A stretch of DNA of 64,000 bases, from contig CAWBVG010000034.1 of the NCBI GenBank assembly GCA_963792175.1, forward strand, positions 124,001 to 188,000, in the 5' to 3' direction. The notes under the pieces were generated by a model. That model was not told where the DNA came from. It saw only the letters and a program-made list of their open reading frames with translations, and ran no database searches. The position numbers and the translations under genes are program-made. The DNA comes from CAWBVG01 sp963792175. Its GTDB lineage: Bacteria > Acidobacteriota > Vicinamibacteria > Vicinamibacterales > CAVVIG01. Positions 18,006-28,092 of the stretch are shown here, one piece after another. Each line of letters opens with the position of its first letter. Position 1 is the stretch's first letter.

Positions 18006-19233
18006 GTGGATTTACTCGACAAACTCCGCGCCGTCGAACAACGTGCCGCAGCCGTGGCGGACCGATCCGCCATGCCGGGGCTGACCGTCATCGACCGCGT
18101 GCTGGGGCCCTGCGAGGTTGTCGTCCAGGGTCGGCCCACGCTGATGTTCGGCTCGAACAACTACCTGGGCCTCACGCTGCACCCTGACGTCGTCGCGGCG
18201 GCCCGCCGCGCGGTCGTGGAGTACGGCACGGGCACCACCGGCTCGCGGACCGCGAACGGGACGCTGGCGATTCACGAACAGCTCGAGCGCCAGCTCGCCA
18301 CCTGGTTCCGGAAGCGCCACGCCATCATCTTCAGCACCGGCTACCAGGCGAACCTGTCGCTGGTCGGCGGACTGTGCGGGCCGGGCGATGTCATTTTGAT
18401 CGACCGCGACAGCCACGCGAGCATCTACGACGCGACGCGCCAGACCGCGGCACAGGTGATTGGCTTCCGGCACAACTCGCCTGAGAGCCTGCGCAAGAAG
18501 CTGGAACGGCTGCCGGGCGCCGAGTCAAACCGGCTGGTGGTCGTCGAGGGGCTCTATTCGATCCGCGGCGACGTCGCGCCGCTGCGCGACATCGTCAGTG
18601 TCTGCCGCGCGCATCACGCGTACCTGCTCGTCGACGAGGCGCATTCGCTCGGGACCTATGGCGCCACCGGTCTGGGGTGCGCCGAGGATCAGGGCGTGCT
18701 CGACGAGGTCGACTTCATCGTCGGCACCTTCTCCAAGTCGCTGGCGGGCATCGGCGGCGTGTGCGTGTCGAACCATCCCGAGCTGCGCGCGCTGCACTTC
18801 CTCGCGCGGGCCTACGTGTTCACGGCGTCAGGTTCGCCGTCGAACATCGCCAGCGTCGCCGCGGCGGTGGACGTCGTCCGCGCGCATCCGGAGCTGCGCG
18901 ATCAGCTGTGGGCGAACGTCCGCCGGCTGCGCCGTGGTCTGCAGGAGCTCGGTTACGCGATCGGCAGCACCGAATCGCCGATCGTGCCGATTCTCACGGG
19001 CGACGAAGAGCGCACGATCGCGCTCTGGCAGGTACTTGCTCAACGAAGGACTGTACGTGAACCTGATCGTGCCGCCAGGCTGCCCGCGCGACGAGTGCGT
19101 GTTGCGGGCGAGCTGCTCGGCGGCGCATAGCCCCGAGCATCTGACGCGGGCGATGGAGGTGTTCGCCCGCGCCCTCTTACAGCCAGCCTTCGCGTCGATA
19201 CCACGCAGCGGCCTGCGCGAGTCCTTCGTCTAG
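18006..19233 (+). CDS. spt: serine palmitoyltransferase-like alpha-oxoamine synthase, one frameshift
   Basis: PLP-dependent fold-type I enzyme of the AONS/SPT/KBL family: NNYLGLTLHPDV, GTGTTGSRTANGT, IFSTGYQANLS, the DEAHSLGTYG segment holding the PLP Asp, and the Schiff-base Lys244 in VGTFSKSLAGIGG. The frame shifts near 19030 and the C-terminus continues YLLNEGLYVNLIVPPGCPRD. The GTFSKSLA/IGG environment and the neighbours (ACP, acyl ligase, CerR, GNAT ceramide synthase) point to serine palmitoyltransferase, which condenses serine with an acyl thioester to 3-ketosphinganine. Close relatives make 8-amino-7-oxononanoate or use cysteate for sulfonolipids; context argues against biotin synthesis. 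The 3' end overlaps cerR by 57 bases, so the true end may be a little earlier. Confidence 0.85.
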
Positions 19234-20087
19234 TCCCACCTCCGCGACCACGCCGAGACGGTCGCGCAGGCGATCGACGCGGCACACGAAGCCGCGGGTG
19301 GCCAGTTCGCTGTAGCGGCGGCTGTTCATCGGCAGCGGCTTCCCGCGGACGGCTCCGCCGACGTCACCGAGCAACGCCACGAGCTTCAGTACCGCCAACG
19401 GTACGGGGACGATCATCGCGCCGCGTCCAACCGCCGTTGCGCACACCCTCGAGCAGCGCACGCGTGGTGACCGGATGTCGCGTGGCCGACGAAGAGCACA
19501 TCGCCGCTCGCCCCTCGATCGACCGCCGCCGCGATCGCGCGCACCACATCCGTGACGTAGACGAACGTATAGGCGGCCGACGCGCGTCCGATGTTCGGCA
19601 GCACGCCACGAGACGCGAGCACGAACAGCGGCAGCAGGGCCCGGTCGCCGGGGCCGTACACGACGCCCGGTCTCAGAACCGTCCAGCGCAGACCCGTGAT
19701 GGCCGCCACCACCCGCTCGCCTTCGAGCTTGCTGCGGCCGTAAGCCGTCATCGGCGCGGGCGGGTCGGCTTCGCGTCGCGGCGCCTGCGGACCGGCCGGA
19801 CCCGCAGCCGCCAGGCTGGAGATGTGGACAAGGCGCGCCTCGCACTCGCGCGCCGCTTCCGCCACCGCCGCCGTCGCGTCGACGTTGACCGCGACGTAGT
19901 CTGCGTCGCGCGACGCGGACACCACGCCGGCGAGGTGGACGACCGTCTCGGCGCCCGCGATCGCTGTGCTGATCGCCGCGCGCTGCAGCGGACGGCCCAC
20001 CTCGATCACGTCGTCGCCGCGCGACCGGAGGTGCGCGACGACGTGGCGGCCGATGAATCCGGTGGCGCCGGTGACCGCGATCCGCAT
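19177..20087 (-). CDS. cerR: NAD-dependent epimerase/dehydratase family reductase, CerR-like, two frameshifts
   Basis: Starts at ATG 20087, overlapping the ceramide synthase stop by one base. Extended SDR fold: MRIAVTGATGFIGRHVVAHL (Rossmann, residues 1-20), VVHLAGVVSA, HISSLAAAG and the catalytic YGRSKLEGE (YxxxK). Two shifts near 19480 and 19440 separate this from the C-terminus (MIVPVPLAVLKLVALLGDV to YRREGWL). In Caulobacter the equivalent gene reduces 3-ketoceramide/3-ketosphinganine after SPT action. The function here rests on the same neighbourhood, as the fold alone would also fit a sugar epimerase. Confidence 0.8.
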
Positions 20088-21200
20088 CAAGACAGCGCCT
20101 TCTGGTAGATGCGATAGGTCTTGTAGCGGCGTGCGCCGGCGAGTTCTGCCGGCTGGTTGATGTCGCGATTGTCCTCGAGCACCCACGAGAACTCCGCCCG
20201 CCGGTACGGTGTGCCCTTCATCTGCCGGTGCAGCTCGAACAGGAGCAGGGGGTAGAGGCCGAGCCGTCGATAGGCCGCTGAAACGCCGAGGAGCAGCAGC
20301 CTGACTTGCGTCACGTAGCGCTTGCGCCGAAGCAACCGGATCAGACCGAGCGGAAACAGCCGGCCGTTGGTCCCTTTCAGCGCCTGATTGATGTCCGGCA
20401 CCGCGACCGCGCAGGCGACGGGGTGGCCGTCGACCTCGGCGCACACCGCGCAGCGCGGATCGAAAATCGGTTTCAGCTCGGTCGCGATCCGGCGGAACTC
20501 GGCGGCCGTCGGGGCGACGAAGCCCCAGTTCTGCTCCCAGGCCTCGCAGTAAATCGTGCGCAGCCGCTCGACTTCGCGCGTGAACTCCGACAGGCGCAGC
20601 GGCCGCGCGACGATCCCTTCGCGCGCGCGCAGGCGCTGCGCAAGCCTGGCGATGACCGGCGGCGGCTCGCCCGCGATGTCGTAGATCCAGGCGAACAGGT
20701 CTTTCGCCTTGCGATAGCCGGCGGACTCGAGGAACGCCGCATACTCCCGCGGGTTGTGCGGCATCATCAGCATCGGGTCGCTGTCGAACCCGTCGACGAG
20801 CAGGCCCGCGCTTTCGTTGAGCGACGGATTGATCGGCCCGCGCAGCGCCGCCCGGCCGCGGCCCTTCGCCCATGCCTCCGCCGCTTCCATCAGCGCCTGT
20901 GTGGCGGCGGCGTCGTCCGCTTCGAAAAACCCGAACATCGCGACGTTGTCGCCGTGGCGCTGGTTGTGAAGATGATCGTCGATCGCGGCGATGCGGCCGG
21001 CGATGCGATGGCCGCGCCACGCCAGGAACAGCTCGACGTCGGCGTGGGCGAAGAACGGATTCTTTCGGGGCGTCAGCCGCTCGCGTTCGGCGATCCGCAG
21101 CGGCGGCACCCAGTGTGGATCCGACTGCATTGCGATCGTAGGCGTAATCGACGAACCGACGGAACTCGCGCCGGCCCTGCACGCGCCGAACGTCAATCAC
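20087..21200 (-). CDS. GNAT-fold bacterial ceramide synthase (bCerS-like), one frameshift
   Basis: Begins at GTG 21200 with a GAGGAG ribosome-binding site five bases upstream. The first 28 residues (REFRRFVDYAYDRN) join, after a shift near 21125, to DPHWVPPLRIAERERLTPRK. The conserved block of this family follows: RGPINPSLNESAGLLVDGFD, MPHNPREYAAFLESAGYRKA and a C-terminal acetyltransferase-like half. Proteins of this kind, formerly annotated only as N-acetyltransferase-like, were shown in Caulobacter to N-acylate the long-chain base. It is followed by cerR with a TGATG overlap. Position and sequence together make this assignment firm, though acyl-chain preference is unknown. Confidence 0.86.
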
Positions 21201-21218
21201 CTAGGCTCCTCAATACGT

Positions 21219-21224
21219 TAGCAT
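21219..21224 (+). promoter_or_regulatory. putative -10 box (TAGCAT) with leaderless spacing before the PAP2 gene
   Basis: TAGCAT (4 of 6 consensus) ends six bases before the GTG at 21231, in the 30-base gap to the divergent ceramide synthase gene. No Shine-Dalgarno sequence precedes the GTG. Confidence 0.3.
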
Positions 21225-21230
21225 CACGAC

Positions 21231-22010
21231 GTGCGATCGTCCGAGTGGGTGTCGTTCGTCTACTTTACCGCCCTGACCGCGATCGCCTGGCTGCGGCCGC
21301 TGCCGTCGGCGCGCCGCGCGCAGATCACCGCGATCGGCCTGCTGTCGTGCATCGCGGTCGTCGCGGTTGCCCGACTGGCGCCGCTGCTGGTCCGCGACTG
21401 GACTCCGCCGCTCGTCATCCTGGCCGGGTATTTTCTGTCGGGCCGGTTCTTTGTAAACCCGTCGCCGTCGTTCGAGGGCTGGTTGATCGCCTGGGATCGC
21501 CGGCTGCTCGGCGATCCCGCCACGCGCTTTTCGCGCTGGCCGCGCGCCGTGCTGGCGTATCTGGAAATCGTCTACATGGGATGCGTCGTGCTCGTCCCGG
21601 CCGGATTCGCCGCGCTCGCGTGGACCGGGCGGGGCGCGCTCGCCGACTGGTACTGGACGCTCGTGACTGCCGCGGAATTCGGATCGTTTGCGTCGCTCGG
21701 CGTCGTCCAGGCGCGTCCGCCATGGATGGTCGAGCGCAAGGCCGTGCTGAGCGATCGATCGGTGCACCGTGCCGCGTCAATGATGGTGGAGCACTTGACG
21801 ATTCGCGCCAACACCTTTCCGAGCGGACACGTGGCCGGCTCGCTTGCGGCGGCCCTCGCCGTCATGCGTGCAATGCCCGAGCTCGGTCTGGTGCTGCTCT
21901 TCCTGGCGGGCAGCATCGCCGTCGCCTGCGTGGTCGGCCGTTATCACTACATCGTCGACGTGGTGACTGGCGCCCTGTTGACGATGGTCATCTGGTCCGT
22001 TGTCACATAA
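21231..22010 (+). CDS. PAP2-superfamily membrane enzyme, candidate sphingolipid head-group transferase/phosphatase
   Basis: 259 residues with about six hydrophobic helices and the PAP2 catalytic motifs FPSGHVAGS (central His) and VVGRYHYIVDVVTG (R-x-H-x-x-x-D). The first PAP2 motif is poorly defined around ERKAVLSDRSVHR. PAP2 proteins hydrolyse lipid phosphates or, in the inositol-phosphorylceramide and sphingomyelin synthase branch, transfer a phospho-head group. Placed beside ceramide synthase and CerR genes, head-group addition to ceramide or dephosphorylation of a sphingolipid intermediate is plausible but inferred. GTG start; the gene is divergent from the ceramide synthase. Confidence 0.8.
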   Translation: MRSSEWVSFVYFTALTAIAWLRPLPSARRAQITAIGLLSCIAVVAVARLAPLLVRDWTPPLVILAGYFLSGRFFVNPSPSFEGWLIAWDRRLLGDPATRFSRWPRAVLAYLEIVYMGCVVLVPAGFAALAWTGRGALADWYWTLVTAAEFGSFASLGVVQARPPWMVERKAVLSDRSVHRAASMMVEHLTIRANTFPSGHVAGSLAAALAVMRAMPELGLVLLFLAGSIAVACVVGRYHYIVDVVTGALLTMVIWSVVT

Positions 22011-22044
22011 TCGTCACGAATTGTCACTGAATCGCCGTTACAAT
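22000..22044 (+). promoter_or_regulatory. helically phased direct repeats plus -10 box upstream of the TonB receptor
   Basis: T(T/C)GTCAC occurs at 22000, 22011 and 22021, and a diverged copy TCGCCGT lies at 22032, giving spacings of 11, 10 and 11 bases. The -10-like TACAAT follows at 22039-22044, 16 bases before the receptor ATG. Repeats on one face of the helix directly upstream of a -10 suggest an operator for a regulator binding in tandem. Confidence 0.45.
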
Positions 22045-22060
22045 AGAAGCTCCCCTCAAG

Positions 22061-24516
22061 ATGACGCGAAAGCTTGCGTTTCTGGTCGTGATCCTTTTGT
22101 CTGCGACGCCGGCCGTGGCACAGGTGCGCCCGGCGCGCGCGGGGATGATCGACGGGGTGGTGACGACCCAGGGCGGCACGATTCGCCTGGGTGGGGCGCA
22201 GATCGTGGTGCAGGATGGCGGCGGACGCCAGGTCACGACGGTGTTGAGCGAAGGCGACGGCCACTTCAGCGTCGTCGCCCTGCCCGAGGGCCGCTATCGT
22301 GTGACGGCATCGCTCGCCGGATTCGAGACGGGAACGGCTGCCGCGACCATCGTCGTCGGTACCAGCACTGAGGTCGCGATCGATCTCGCGATTGCGACGA
22401 TTTCGCAGACCGTGGACGTCGTCGGATCGGCGGCCATCGTCTCGCCGGAAGGCACGCTCACGCTGGGCGACGCGATTGGCGGCCGCGAACTCGAACAGTA
22501 CGCGCCGGGTGGCGGCTTTCAGGCGGCGCTTCGTCTGCTGGCCAGCATCATCGAAGTGCCGGGCGGCGTCAGCATCAAGGGGGGCGTCCCAGCCAGGCGG
22601 GTGTGCAACTCGGCGCTGGCACGCTGGTCGACCCGTCCACCGGCCTCACGCAGGTCTCACTGCCAGACGATGCCATCGATTCGGTGGCGGTGCTGCCGAA
22701 TCCGTACGCCGTGGAGTACGGGCGATTCTCGTCAGGACTCGTCGTCATCCAGACTCGCCGCGCCGGCGATGTCTGGAAGACGCGCCTCAACAACCTCGAT
22801 CCCACCTTCCGGCTCGGCCGCAGCGGTCAGCCGTTCGATGTCAAAGGGATCGGCTCGTTCGGCCCGCGGCTGGAGACGGGCGGCCCGATCCTGAAGGACC
22901 GGCTGTTTCTGGAACAGACCGCGCAGTTCCGCTACTCCGCGTCGGATGTCCCGAGCCGGCCCGAGGACGAGTTGCGCCGGACGAAGTGGTTCAGCTCGTT
23001 CACGCGAGTCGACGCCACGCTCGCGCCGCGCCATTCGGTCGTGGGCACCGGTGGATTCTTCCCGAGCGTGACGCAGTGGGCGACGCTGGGTACGTTCACG
23101 CCGCCCGACGCGACGGTCGACGTCCGCGCGCGCGTCAACCATGCGGGCATCACCGAGCGCTCGCTCTGGACAGACAGCCTGTTCAGCGAAACGACCGTGC
23201 AGGTGCACGAGTACCAGACCGACGTCAGCCCGCAGGGATCGGCCCCGATGACGCTGCAGCCTGACACCACGCTTGGCAATTTCTTCAACCGGCAGCACCG
23301 CGCGACGGCGACGTATCAGGTCGTCGAGGCCGTTTCGGGATCGCAGAACGCGCTTGGCGGTCTGCACTTGTTCAAAGCGGGCATCGACGTGCTGCGCAGC
23401 GAGTACGGAGGCACCAGCGACAGCCGCCCGGTGCTGATCGAGCGCGCCGACGGCACGCTGGCGCGCCGTCTCGACTTCGCGCTCCCGTCGACCGAGTCGA
23501 TCGGCACCACCGACCTGGCGCTCTTCGTTCAGGATCGCTATCAGCCGACCACCCGGTGGTACCTGGAGTTCGGCGGCCGTCTCGATCGCGACGGCGTGGT
23601 GGATCGGTTCAACCTCACGCCCCGGGTTGGCACCGCGGTCCTGTTGAACGGGTCGGGCAGCGCGGTACTGCGCGGCGGATTCGGATTGTTTTACGAGCGC
23701 ACGCCGTCGGCGGCGGGGACGTTCGACACGTTCGAGAGCGCGCTCGACACGCGGTTCGCGTCCGACGGCGTCACGCCGCTCGGTCCGGCGGTGCGGTTCG
23801 CGCATCGCACGGCGCCCGACCTCGAGACGCCGGGCAGCCGGACGTGGGACCTCGCCTACGACCACCGGCTGAATTCGATGTGGTCGCTGCATTTCGGCGT
23901 CATCAATCGCGAGGGGCGCCACGAGCTGATTCTCGATCCGGTTCAGACAGCGTCGAGCGCGGAACTGAGGCTGTCGAGCACCGGCCGATCGAGCTATCGC
24001 GAGGCGGAAGCCGGCATCCATTTCACTCACGGCCCCGGGTTCGACCTCAACGTCTCGTACGCCCGTTCGGCGGCTCGCGGCGACCTCAATGCCTTCACGA
24101 ACTACTTCGACACGGTGTTGTGGCCGGTGGTCGGCGCCAACGCCTACGGTCCGTCGGCCGCCGATGCCCCTCATCGTCTGTTCGCGCGCGGGCGCGCGAT
24201 GCCGAGTCCGCGCTGGCTGCTGCTGGGCATCGCCGACTGGCGTTCGGGTCTGCCATATTCCGCGGTGAACGAGACGCTCGATTTCGTCGGCCCCCGCAAC
24301 CAGCTCCGCTTTCCAACCTATGCGCGGTTGGAGCTCGGCGTCGAGCATCGCTTCACGATCTTCAAGCTGCAGCCCTGGATCGGCATCCGCGCCTACAACG
24401 CGCTGAGCGCGTTCCTGCCGACCGACGTGCAGGCCAACACCGGCTCGCCATTGTTCGGGTCGTTCTACAACTCCGAGTACCGCCAGTTTCGGCTGCAGGT
24501 CCGCTTCGAGCGCTAG
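22061..24516 (+). CDS. TonB-dependent receptor-like outer-membrane protein with carboxypeptidase-regulatory domain, one frameshift
   Basis: An N-terminal signal peptide (about residues 1-21, ending AVAQ) is followed by a CarboxypepD-regulatory beta-sandwich (about 28-115, LPEGRYRVTASLAGFETG) and a plug-like region (IKGG...VLPNPYAVEYGRFSSG). The remaining 600 residues have the alternating aromatic/polar pattern of a beta-barrel and end in a short terminal strand, FRLQVRFER. One base is missing in a run of six G near 22577. Corrected length is about 818 residues, normal for the acidobacterial OmpA-related/TonB receptors that import large ligands across the outer membrane. No substrate is predictable; the nearest upstream genes are for sphingolipids. 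Confidence 0.85.
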
Positions 24517-24566
24517 CCGCGCACGGGAGACCGCAAAGGCCGCAAGAGCATACGCCACCAGTGAGA

Positions 24567-25277
24567 ATGTTCTTTGCGGTCTTCCCGTTCCTGGCGTTCT
24601 TCGTGGCGGGCGCGACAGTTGCGGACGCCGGAAGCGACATGCGCAGCCTCGTCGAGATCGAGCGCGCCGTCCAGAGTGACCCCGAGAATCTCCAGCTCGC
24701 GGCCGACTATCGCCAGCTGGCCATCCCCGCGCGCGATTTCGATCGGCCGATTGGCGTGCTCGAGAAACTGGCGAAGCAGAAGGGCAGCGGGCCGAACGTC
24801 CAGATCAGCCTGGCTCTCGCCTACGTCGACAAGGTGCCGACGTCCGGCGACATCCGGCGTCTCTACCTCGGTCGCGACGCGATCGGCGCGTTGACGCGGG
24901 CCATCGCGCAACAGCCGACGCCGCTGGCGTACTACGTGCGCGGTCTGATCAACCTGTACTACAACAACTTCATCTTTCACCGCGTGCCGCAAGGGATCGC
25001 GGACCTCGAGCAGGCGCTGGCGATGACGACCGCCGACTCGCCGCCGGCGCTGATCCTGCGCGTGCGCACGGCGCTCGGCGACGGATATTTCAGGCTCGGC
25101 AACTCCGCCAAAGCGCGTGACGTGTGGTCGGCCGCGCACCAGCAGTTTCCGGCGGATGCCGGCTTGAAGAACCGCCTCGAGAAACAAGGCGCGGAACTCG
25201 AGGATATCGTCACGACCGCGCTCACCGCGAGCACGCGGGTCGATACCAGCCTCGCCGGTCTTCTTCCAGGCCGTTGA
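24567..25277 (+). CDS. secreted TPR-like protein
   Basis: About 236 residues. ATG 24567 (GTG 24561 is equally possible) starts a signal peptide FFAVFPFLAFFVAGATVADA. The mature part is helical with tetratricopeptide-like spacing (LQLAADYRQLAIPARDF, PLAYYVRGLINLYYNNF, RTALGDGYFRLGNSAKARDV). It should act in the periplasm as a protein-binding scaffold. The gene follows the TonB receptor by 50 bases and precedes a glycosyltransferase gene by 13, so the three may form an operon. No enzymatic motif seen. Confidence 0.75.
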   Translation: MFFAVFPFLAFFVAGATVADAGSDMRSLVEIERAVQSDPENLQLAADYRQLAIPARDFDRPIGVLEKLAKQKGSGPNVQISLALAYVDKVPTSGDIRRLYLGRDAIGALTRAIAQQPTPLAYYVRGLINLYYNNFIFHRVPQGIADLEQALAMTTADSPPALILRVRTALGDGYFRLGNSAKARDVWSAAHQQFPADAGLKNRLEKQGAELEDIVTTALTASTRVDTSLAGLLPGR

Positions 25278-25290
25278 ATTCAGGCGGAAC

Positions 25291-26804
25291 GTGATCACCG
25301 CCAGCGGCGTGCCACGTCTCTCGAGCGCGCGTTCCGCGGTCGGTGATCCGTGGCTGCTGGCTGCGCTGTGGACGCTGGCGATCGTGGCGGTCGCCGCCGC
25401 GGTGCGTCTGCTCGTCTGGTACTGGCCGGGCCGGGTGTTCGACGGTGTGACCAGTCACATCTGGACGGCGCTCGCGTGGGACCTCGCGCACGGTCATTTC
25501 TACAGACCGCTGCTCGGTCCTGACGGGTACGGCGGCACCCGTTACATGCCGCTGTTGTTCGGGATACAGGCGCTGCTGATGCGCCTCGGGTTCGATCCGA
25601 TTGACGCCGGCGTGTTGCTGATGCAGGGCAGCGTTCTGGCGGCCGCGGCAGCGCTGTACGCGGCGCTGCGCGCCCATCAGGTTCCTCGACGTCTGGCCGT
25701 GCCGCTGGCCCTGACGGTCTTTGGTACGGTCATCTATCAGCAGTACTGCACCGATCTCGATCCCGACTATCTCGCCTTCGCGCTGGCGATGTCGTCGGTT
25801 CCGCTGGCGGTTCGCAGCGTTCGACATCACCAGTCGGGATGGCTCTTCGCGGCCGGCCTCGCCGTCGTCCTCGCTGCGCTGACGAAGGTGACGGCGCTGG
25901 CCTACCTGGTGCCAATCGCGTGGTGGCTTCTGACCTCGGCACGGCCGCGTGCGGCGGCGTGGTTCGTGGTGGGCACCCTCGCGCTGTTCACCCTGGCCGC
26001 CGGCCTCGTTGAGGTCGCATCGCACGGCGCCTTCCTCGAGAGTTTCCGCGCCACCATCAGTGGCGGGATGGAATCGCCAGATGTGTGGCGCGCCGTGCCG
26101 AAGTTCCTTCGCGAGATCGCCATCGATCCGCTCGTGGCGGTCCCTGTCATCGTCGCCTGCTGGTGTGCGCGGTCGTCCGGCCCGGACGACTCGGGCTTCC
26201 GCAGATGATCCTGATCGCGGTGTCGGCGATGACGCTCGTGATCTTCGCGTCGCCCGGCACCGTCGGCAATCACCTCGTGGACCTGCACATGGCGAGCCTG
26301 TTCGTCGCCGGCGTCGCGATCGCCGATCGGCAACTGCCTGCGCGCGCCGCGGCCGCCGTCTTCGCAGGCATGGCGGCGGCGCTGGCGGCGATTTCACTGC
26401 CAGTGCCGGGCATCCCGTCGGTGATCGCGACCCTTCGGGCGCAGTCGCTCCCGTCGAGAGCCGCGGTGCGAGCGATACACGGGGAGTTCCTGCCGCAAGG
26501 AACACGTTATCTTTCGACCGATCCTGTGATCGCGGTGCTCTACGACGAGCGCCCGCAGCTGCTCGATGCCTTCAACCTCAGCCGGTTCGTCAGAGAAGGG
26601 ACAGCCGCCGGCCGTGATCTCGAACAGCGGCTCCGCCGCCACGACTTCGCATTCGTCATCGTGCGTGAGGACACGCGTGGTTTGCAGAATCGTAACGACC
26701 TCGAACGGCTCATCCGTTCGACGTACGACGTGAGCGCCGTGCGCAGTCCGTTCGTCGTGCTCGTGCCGCGCCCCGATGCATCGCCAGCGAACGATCGTCG
26801 TTGA
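25291..26804 (+). CDS. multi-pass membrane glycosyltransferase-like protein (GT-C type), one frameshift
   Basis: From GTG 25291, an N-terminal helix is followed by an extracytoplasmic loop with an acidic residue early on (YWPGRVFDGVTSHIWTALAW), the position at which GT-C enzymes carry their catalytic Asp. Some eight further hydrophobic segments follow. A shift near 26165 joins the part read from 25291 to the C-terminal part (MILIAVSAMTLVIFASPGT onward). The C-terminal 120 residues are soluble. The topology fits a lipid-linked-sugar-dependent glycosyltransferase of the ArnT/PMT/DUF2029 kind; acceptor and sugar unknown. Confidence 0.6.
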
Positions 26805-26859
26805 AGTATCCGGCGCTGCGGTTCTGCTATGCTAGGGATTCAATCTCACTACAGTTGAA

Positions 26860-28092
26860 ATGATGCTGACGACCGCCGAAGGTTTCGCTGCGATCGTGTC
26901 GCAACGCGTGTCGATGGAGCGTATCACGCTCGCCGAGCAGTGGCTCGGACGCTTGCGTGAGCTGTTGACCGTCGAGCCGAACGACGTGTTTCCGTCGGAT
27001 CAGCTCCTCGATCACATTCCGCTGCTCATTGCGAACGTCGCTGCCTACCTGCACGCGCCGGCCGACGAGGAAATCGCCGCGAATGCCGCGGTGATAGACA
27101 AGGCGCGGGAACTCGGTCTTCTCCGTCACCAGCAGCAGGCATCCGTTCATCAACTGCTGCGCGAATACGAGGTTCTCGGCGAGATCCTCGAGGCCTTCAT
27201 CAGCGCGGAGACGCAGCGGCTGGGTTTGCAACCGACCTCCGAGGAATGTTTCGAGGTGCTGCGGCGCCTGACGCGGTCGATTCGCACCCTGATGCGTACC
27301 ACCGTGGACACGTTCGTCAGCGAGTACACCACGACGCTGCAGGAGCGGAACGACCGGATCCGGGCGTTCAACCGCATGACGAGTCACGAACTGCGAAATC
27401 CGATCGGCACATTGCTGTTCGCGGCCGCCGCGCTGACCAACGAGCGAGTGCGATCGGACCCGGCGCGGCTCGACAAGGTGACCTCGACAATCCGCTCGAA
27501 CGCCGAGCGTCTGTCGTGGCTGGTGGACAATCTCCAGCGGTTGGCGCGTCTCGGCGATCCGCTCGATGTGCCGAGTCAGCAGGACATCGAGCTCGCAGGG
27601 CTGGCGGGCGAGGTAGCGCGTCAACTCGAGGAGATGGCCGCGGCCCGCGCCGTCTCGATCAGAATCGGTCCCGACCTGCCGACGCTGTTCGGCGACCCGG
27701 CGCACCTGGAACTGATCCTGCTCAATCTCGTCTCGAACGCCATCAAGTACAGCGACCCCGAAAAATCCGAGTGCTTCGTCGAAATTGCCGTCTGCGGCGA
27801 CGCCAGCGCCGAGGATGTCTGCACCGTCTGTATTCGTGACAACGGATTGGGCATCCCGGACGCCGATCAACCGGCGGTCTTCGACCGCTTTTTCCGCGCG
27901 CACGCCCATCTCGATTCCGAGCTGGGGAATTCGGGCAGCGGGCTCGGGCTGGCGATCGCCGTCGAATGCGTGAAGGCGCTGGGCGGCTCCATTCGCTGTG
28001 AATCGGCGGTCGGCCACGGCACGACATTCTTCGTGACGCTTCCTCGCCGCGAACCGCAGTCGCCGGCGCGGGCTAACGTCGCCGCGTCTTGA
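26860..28092 (+). CDS. cytosolic sensor histidine kinase with RsbRD-like N-domain
   Basis: 410 residues, no membrane segment. The first 150 residues form a helical domain resembling RsbRD/RsbT co-antagonist N-domains (AEQWLGRLRELLTVEPNDVF, HQLLREYEVLGEILEAFI). HisKA has phospho-acceptor His176 in MTSHELRNPIG and the HATPase domain carries NLVSNAIKYSD, DNGLGIPDAD and GSGLGLAIAVE. It resembles light or stress-linked kinases found across soil bacteria. No response regulator is adjacent. Its 3' end overlaps the convergent GINT1-like gene by 20 bases. Confidence 0.88.
   Translation: MMLTTAEGFAAIVSQRVSMERITLAEQWLGRLRELLTVEPNDVFPSDQLLDHIPLLIANVAAYLHAPADEEIAANAAVIDKARELGLLRHQQQASVHQLLREYEVLGEILEAFISAETQRLGLQPTSEECFEVLRRLTRSIRTLMRTTVDTFVSEYTTTLQERNDRIRAFNRMTSHELRNPIGTLLFAAAALTNERVRSDPARLDKVTSTIRSNAERLSWLVDNLQRLARLGDPLDVPSQQDIELAGLAGEVARQLEEMAAARAVSIRIGPDLPTLFGDPAHLELILLNLVSNAIKYSDPEKSECFVEIAVCGDASAEDVCTVCIRDNGLGIPDADQPAVFDRFFRAHAHLDSELGNSGSGLGLAIAVECVKALGGSIRCESAVGHGTTFFVTLPRREPQSPARANVAAS

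Noticed and set aside
15764..18160. 798-residue minus-strand frame spanning the ACP, ligase and SPT starts
   Set aside because: Only short real content (the cupin overlap) and repeat-derived peptides; the opposite strand carries conserved enzymes.
18006..19233. Biotin synthesis enzyme BioF
   Set aside because: No bio genes nearby, while the ACP, acyl ligase, CerR and ceramide synthase neighbours match sphingolipid clusters.
22570..22585. Phase-variable poly-G switch in the TonB receptor
   Set aside because: The run is only six G and similar indels occur all over the window outside homopolymers, so assembly error is the simpler view.
22732..24558. 608-residue minus-strand frame over the TonB receptor
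   Set aside because: Antisense to a recognisable outer-membrane barrel; Arg-rich composition, no motifs.
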